A stretch of DNA of 9,624 nt, from contig VBEI01000060.1 of assembly GCA_005882715.1 (NCBI GenBank), positions 1 to 9,624 on the forward strand. The letters run 5' to 3'. The notes under the pieces were generated by a model. The model worked only from the letters and a program-made list of their open reading frames with translations, had not been told where the DNA came from and ran no database searches. Positions 7,722 through 9,624 of this stretch are shown here, in pieces. The stretch is from Chloroflexota bacterium. Lineage in GTDB: Bacteria > Chloroflexota > Dehalococcoidia > SM23-28-2 > RBG-16-64-32. Every line of letters starts with the position of its first letter. The first letter of the stretch is position 1. Position numbers and translations under genes: made by a program.

Positions 7722-8855
7722 GTGCTCCAAACGAGGATGCCCGTTAAAACGCACGTATCGTCGCTCGGAGGCCTCCGCTACGTCCTAACGGGTGTATTGG
7801 CAGCGCTCGTGTGGCTCTCCGGCGATTCTACGGCCTCGGCGACGATGCCATTCACGCCTTCCTTCGACCTCACGGTTTCCGACGCTAACCCCGGCGCCCG
7901 GGCGAATACGACTATGGTTCACAGCGTGCCGGCCGGCAACAATCTCATCGATTCCATCAACACGTTCATCCCGATCGACTGGCAGATCGCTTCCGGCGAT
8001 ACCTATCCTGTGGGAAACGTCGTCGGGCAGGTCTCCGCCAAAGCAGATAAGGGCTGTAACGGCTCGGTCGACACATTGACGCCCGGGAACTTGATCAACC
8101 AGGCGCTGGGGCCCACTAATCCCAGCCAGGCGGAATGGCTGGGAACCGTGGACGGGACCTGGCAGATGCTTTTCGTCGTGGACCAGACCACGCAGCCCCG
8201 GGAATGGCAGATAGAAGTGACCCTGGCGAACGCCAGCATGCCTGCGAACATGTGCGCGCCCGAGGAGTTGACGGTCACCGTTTTCGGCAACTCGTCCCCG
8301 GCCGGCGCGATGGTGATGGGTAATCCCACCCGCGCCAACACGTACACGTGGGACGACGGCCTGCTGAGTTACGGCGGTTCACAGATCGTATTCGTGAGTG
8401 ACAACCTCGTGATCGGAACGGACACAGATGCCGACGGCTGGGCGAACACCGTTGACAACTGTCCGACAGCCGCGAACCCTGACCAGCTGAACACAGACCA
8501 AGCGCTCGCGGCTGCCGGGGCGGGCGTGTTGGGCGATACGATGGGCGATGCCTGCGATTTGGACGATGACAACGACCAGTTCTCTGACGTTGTCGAATCC
8601 GCAGCCGGAACGAACCCGCTCGACAACTGCGTCGGCTCGCCAGGCACGGGCGGAGATGCCTGGCCGGCAGACATCAACCAGGACACGTTCGTAGACGTCA
8701 TCGGCGACATTTCTCAAGTCGCTGGGCAGTTCGGGAAGAGCGTTCCCCCGGCTCCTACACGCTACGACATCGCGCCGGACCCGCCGGACGGGTTCATCGA
8801 CGTCATCGGCGATATCACGCGGCTGACCGGCCTCTTCGGCCAGCACTGCACTTAG
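7722..8855 (+). CDS. Secreted protein of unknown function with degenerate TSP3 segment and dockerin-like C-terminal pair
   Basis: Not recognised as a named family. 377 residues from a GTG three bases after the hydrolase stop; an in-frame ATG at 7737 is an equal alternative, since neither has a clear Shine-Dalgarno (ACGAGG abuts the ATG with no spacer). Translation may depend on coupling to the gene before. A signal peptide is visible (core YVLTGVLAALVWLSG, then small residues). Residues about 45-230 form a beta-type domain with only two cysteines, 112 and 178, a possible disulfide. From 234 comes a TSP3-like calcium region (TDADGWANTVDNCP) whose second half is interrupted by an Ala/Gly-rich insert before GDACD. 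The tail has two similar motifs, starting at Asp317 (DINQDTFVDVIGDI) and Asp349 (DIAPDPPDGFIDVIGDI), each followed by a GxFG ending, like the paired loops of type I dockerins. Likely a non-catalytic structural, binding or scaffold-docking component. Confidence 0.88.
   Translation: MLQTRMPVKTHVSSLGGLRYVLTGVLAALVWLSGDSTASATMPFTPSFDLTVSDANPGARANTTMVHSVPAGNNLIDSINTFIPIDWQIASGDTYPVGNVVGQVSAKADKGCNGSVDTLTPGNLINQALGPTNPSQAEWLGTVDGTWQMLFVVDQTTQPREWQIEVTLANASMPANMCAPEELTVTVFGNSSPAGAMVMGNPTRANTYTWDDGLLSYGGSQIVFVSDNLVIGTDTDADGWANTVDNCPTAANPDQLNTDQALAAAGAGVLGDTMGDACDLDDDNDQFSDVVESAAGTNPLDNCVGSPGTGGDAWPADINQDTFVDVIGDISQVAGQFGKSVPPAPTRYDIAPDPPDGFIDVIGDITRLTGLFGQHCT
8670..8840 (+). repeat. Dockerin-like motif duplicated within the third gene
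   Basis: Two similar coding units begin at Asp317 and Asp349. The 14-base string gacgtcatcggcga occurs exactly at 8694-8707 and 8799-8812, 105 bases apart, in the same frame, encoding DVIGD each time. The units read D-I-N-Q-D...V-D-V-I-G-D-I and D-I-A-P-D...I-D-V-I-G-D-I, with a hydrophobic helix and GQFG or GLFG after each. Paired calcium loop plus helix is the layout of type I dockerins, but the acidic residue closing the loop is one place later than in the canonical 12-residue loop. Confidence 0.75.
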
Positions 8856-8940
8856 GACAGCTCGCTCCTTACCACCCTACCTTTCACCCCCGGACGCGCA
8901 CTTCCCGATTTTCTCAAACCCCTCCGTAACCAGTTAACTA
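8856..8940 (+). terminator. Possible Rho-dependent terminator region (C-rich, G-poor) after the three-gene run
   Basis: The 85 bases after the third stop codon contain about 37 C and 10 G by hand count, a marked C-over-G skew against coding sequence that is rich in both. Rho loading sites are known for such unstructured C-rich, G-poor RNA. No hairpin followed by a T-run was found here. The call rests on composition only. Confidence 0.3.
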
Positions 8941-9143
8941 GCGCCTAACGATTCTCCTCGCGCGCCCGTCTCCTACTGACGGACAAGCCTCGACCGCTTA
9001 CCGGGTCTTCCGCGTAAGCACCGCTCCGAGCAGTAACTCGATCTCGGGGCTTGGGCTGGTTCGCTCGAGATTCCTCGTCGTTCTGTGGGACGGCCACGTT
9101 ATGGCCGGGGAGATCTTCGACCAAGACACAGTATCCGTTCGGC

Positions 9144-9150
9144 AAGGGGG
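9144..9150 (+). promoter_or_regulatory. Probable ribosome-binding site AAGGGGG before TTG start at 9155
   Basis: A purine tract AAGGGGG ends four bases before the TTG codon that opens the signal peptide of the last, partial gene. The ATG at 9101 has nothing comparable. The site decides the start, with moderate certainty because TTG starts are uncommon. Confidence 0.5.
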
Positions 9151-9154
9151 TGCC

Positions 9155-9624
9155 TTGAGAAAACTCAGCGCCAGGTGGTGCTGCGTGCTCGTCGCTATGC
9201 TTCTTGCGGCGCCGCTGCTGTCGGCGAAAGCCGTCGGCGAAGGCGGCGCAGCACAGCCGAGCCTCAATAGCGGCTTACTGAAAGCAGCCGCCTCACCGTT
9301 TCCCTCACCCCGCCCGGTGCCGTCGAGACCCCCTACTCCCCTGCCGGCGCGTCCCTCACCGCCGGTTCCTCGCGCTACGGTCACGCCCGCGCCGCCGCCG
9401 CCTGCGCCCCTAACGGCCGTTCAGCCGCCGGCCGCCCCTTCCGGCTTCTGCGCGGACGCCCTCAGCATTCACGTCGTGGACGCCGAACTAATGGGCGTCG
9501 TCCAGGCCGGTGTCGACCTGCTCACGCCCTACTTCGGCTGCCAGAAGTTCCGTATCGACGGCACCGGCCTGCCGGTCAAGTTCGGCCCGGTTACGCCGCT
9601 CCTCAACGCCAGGGTGCTCGGCTA
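9155..9624 (+). CDS. 5' part of a secreted proline-rich protein, truncated by window end
   Basis: Partial gene with no stop inside the window; function not recognised. The TTG start at 9155 is preferred because AAGGGGG lies four bases before it and the product begins as a textbook signal peptide: MRKLSARW, then a hydrophobic CVLVAMLLAAPLLS core, then AKA. The frame is open back to 8942 and an in-frame ATG at 9101 could add 18 residues, but these would displace the charged signal start and that ATG has no good ribosome site. Residues 48-95 are nearly half proline (PSPRPVPSRPPTPLPARP and similar), a typical extended linker between a membrane or surface anchor and a folded part. From residue 97 a globular domain starts (FCADALSIHVVDAELMGVV), with Cys99 and Cys129 seen before the cut. 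It lies 299 bases from the preceding gene, so it probably has its own promoter. Confidence 0.7.
   Translation, partial: MRKLSARWCCVLVAMLLAAPLLSAKAVGEGGAAQPSLNSGLLKAAASPFPSPRPVPSRPPTPLPARPSPPVPRATVTPAPPPPAPLTAVQPPAAPSGFCADALSIHVVDAELMGVVQAGVDLLTPYFGCQKFRIDGTGLPVKFGPVTPLLNARVLG

Larger units (their letters stand above)
8856..9154. other. Intergenic region without a convincing gene
   Basis: After the C-rich part (8856-8940) the sequence returns to mixed composition. A weak 6-bp inverted repeat (atctcg at 9041-9046 and cgagat at 9066-9071) has a 19-base loop. The region must hold the promoter for the gene starting near 9155 if that gene is separately transcribed, but no clear -35/-10 pair was found. 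Frames on the minus strand here are Arg- and Pro-rich and lack family features. Confidence 0.6.

Noticed and set aside
8829..8841. GGCC-TCTTC-GGCC hairpin near the end of the third gene as an intrinsic terminator
   Set aside because: The stem is only four pairs, lies inside the coding sequence, and is not followed by a T-run.
8945..9145. 66-codon minus-strand frame in the intergenic region
   Set aside because: Arg-rich, no ribosome site or family feature seen, and high-GC sequence yields such frames by chance.
8998..9384. 128-codon minus-strand frame across the intergenic region and the proline-rich gene start
   Set aside because: The product is low-complexity Gly/Arg-rich opposite a proline-rich coding stretch; the + frame has a convincing signal peptide and ribosome site.

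Overview
The window is a high-GC bacterial segment with all recognisable genes on the + strand. It encodes a run of secreted proteins: a large subtilisin-like (S8) protease, a multidomain alpha/beta-hydrolase (esterase-like), a smaller protein ending in a dockerin-like pair, and the truncated 5' end of a proline-rich secreted protein. There are no tRNA or rRNA genes, transposases, CRISPR arrays or phage genes. Thrombospondin type 3 (TSP3) linkers, FG-GAP propellers, dockerin-like tails and GC-rich codon use suggest a soil or groundwater bacterium, perhaps Chloroflexota (Dehalococcoidia-like) or a deep Actinomycetota lineage. That placement rests on remembered family resemblance only; no marker gene is present.

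Layout. 1-138 is a leader holding a perfect 8-bp hairpin just before the ribosome-binding region of the protease gene. 139-4674 is the protease. 4710-7718 is the hydrolase: its frame opens at an ATG overlapping the protease stop (4671), but a strong Shine-Dalgarno and a better signal peptide point to the ATG at 4710. 7722-8855 is the dockerin-like protein, starting 3 bases after the hydrolase stop. 8856-9154 has no convincing gene; its first part is C-rich and G-poor, as Rho-dependent terminators are. From about 9155 a new secreted protein begins and runs off the window.

How the genes relate. The first three are almost contiguous and probably cotranscribed. Protease and hydrolase end in the same 199-codon module (two TSP3 repeats plus a four-cysteine beta-type domain), aligned without a gap and differing at about 18 residues. 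It looks like a shared surface-targeting, anchoring or partner-binding tail on two unrelated catalytic heads. The third protein lacks this domain but carries a degenerate TSP3 segment and a duplicated dockerin-like motif. Together they suggest an extracellular polymer-degrading set; whether the parts assemble is inference.
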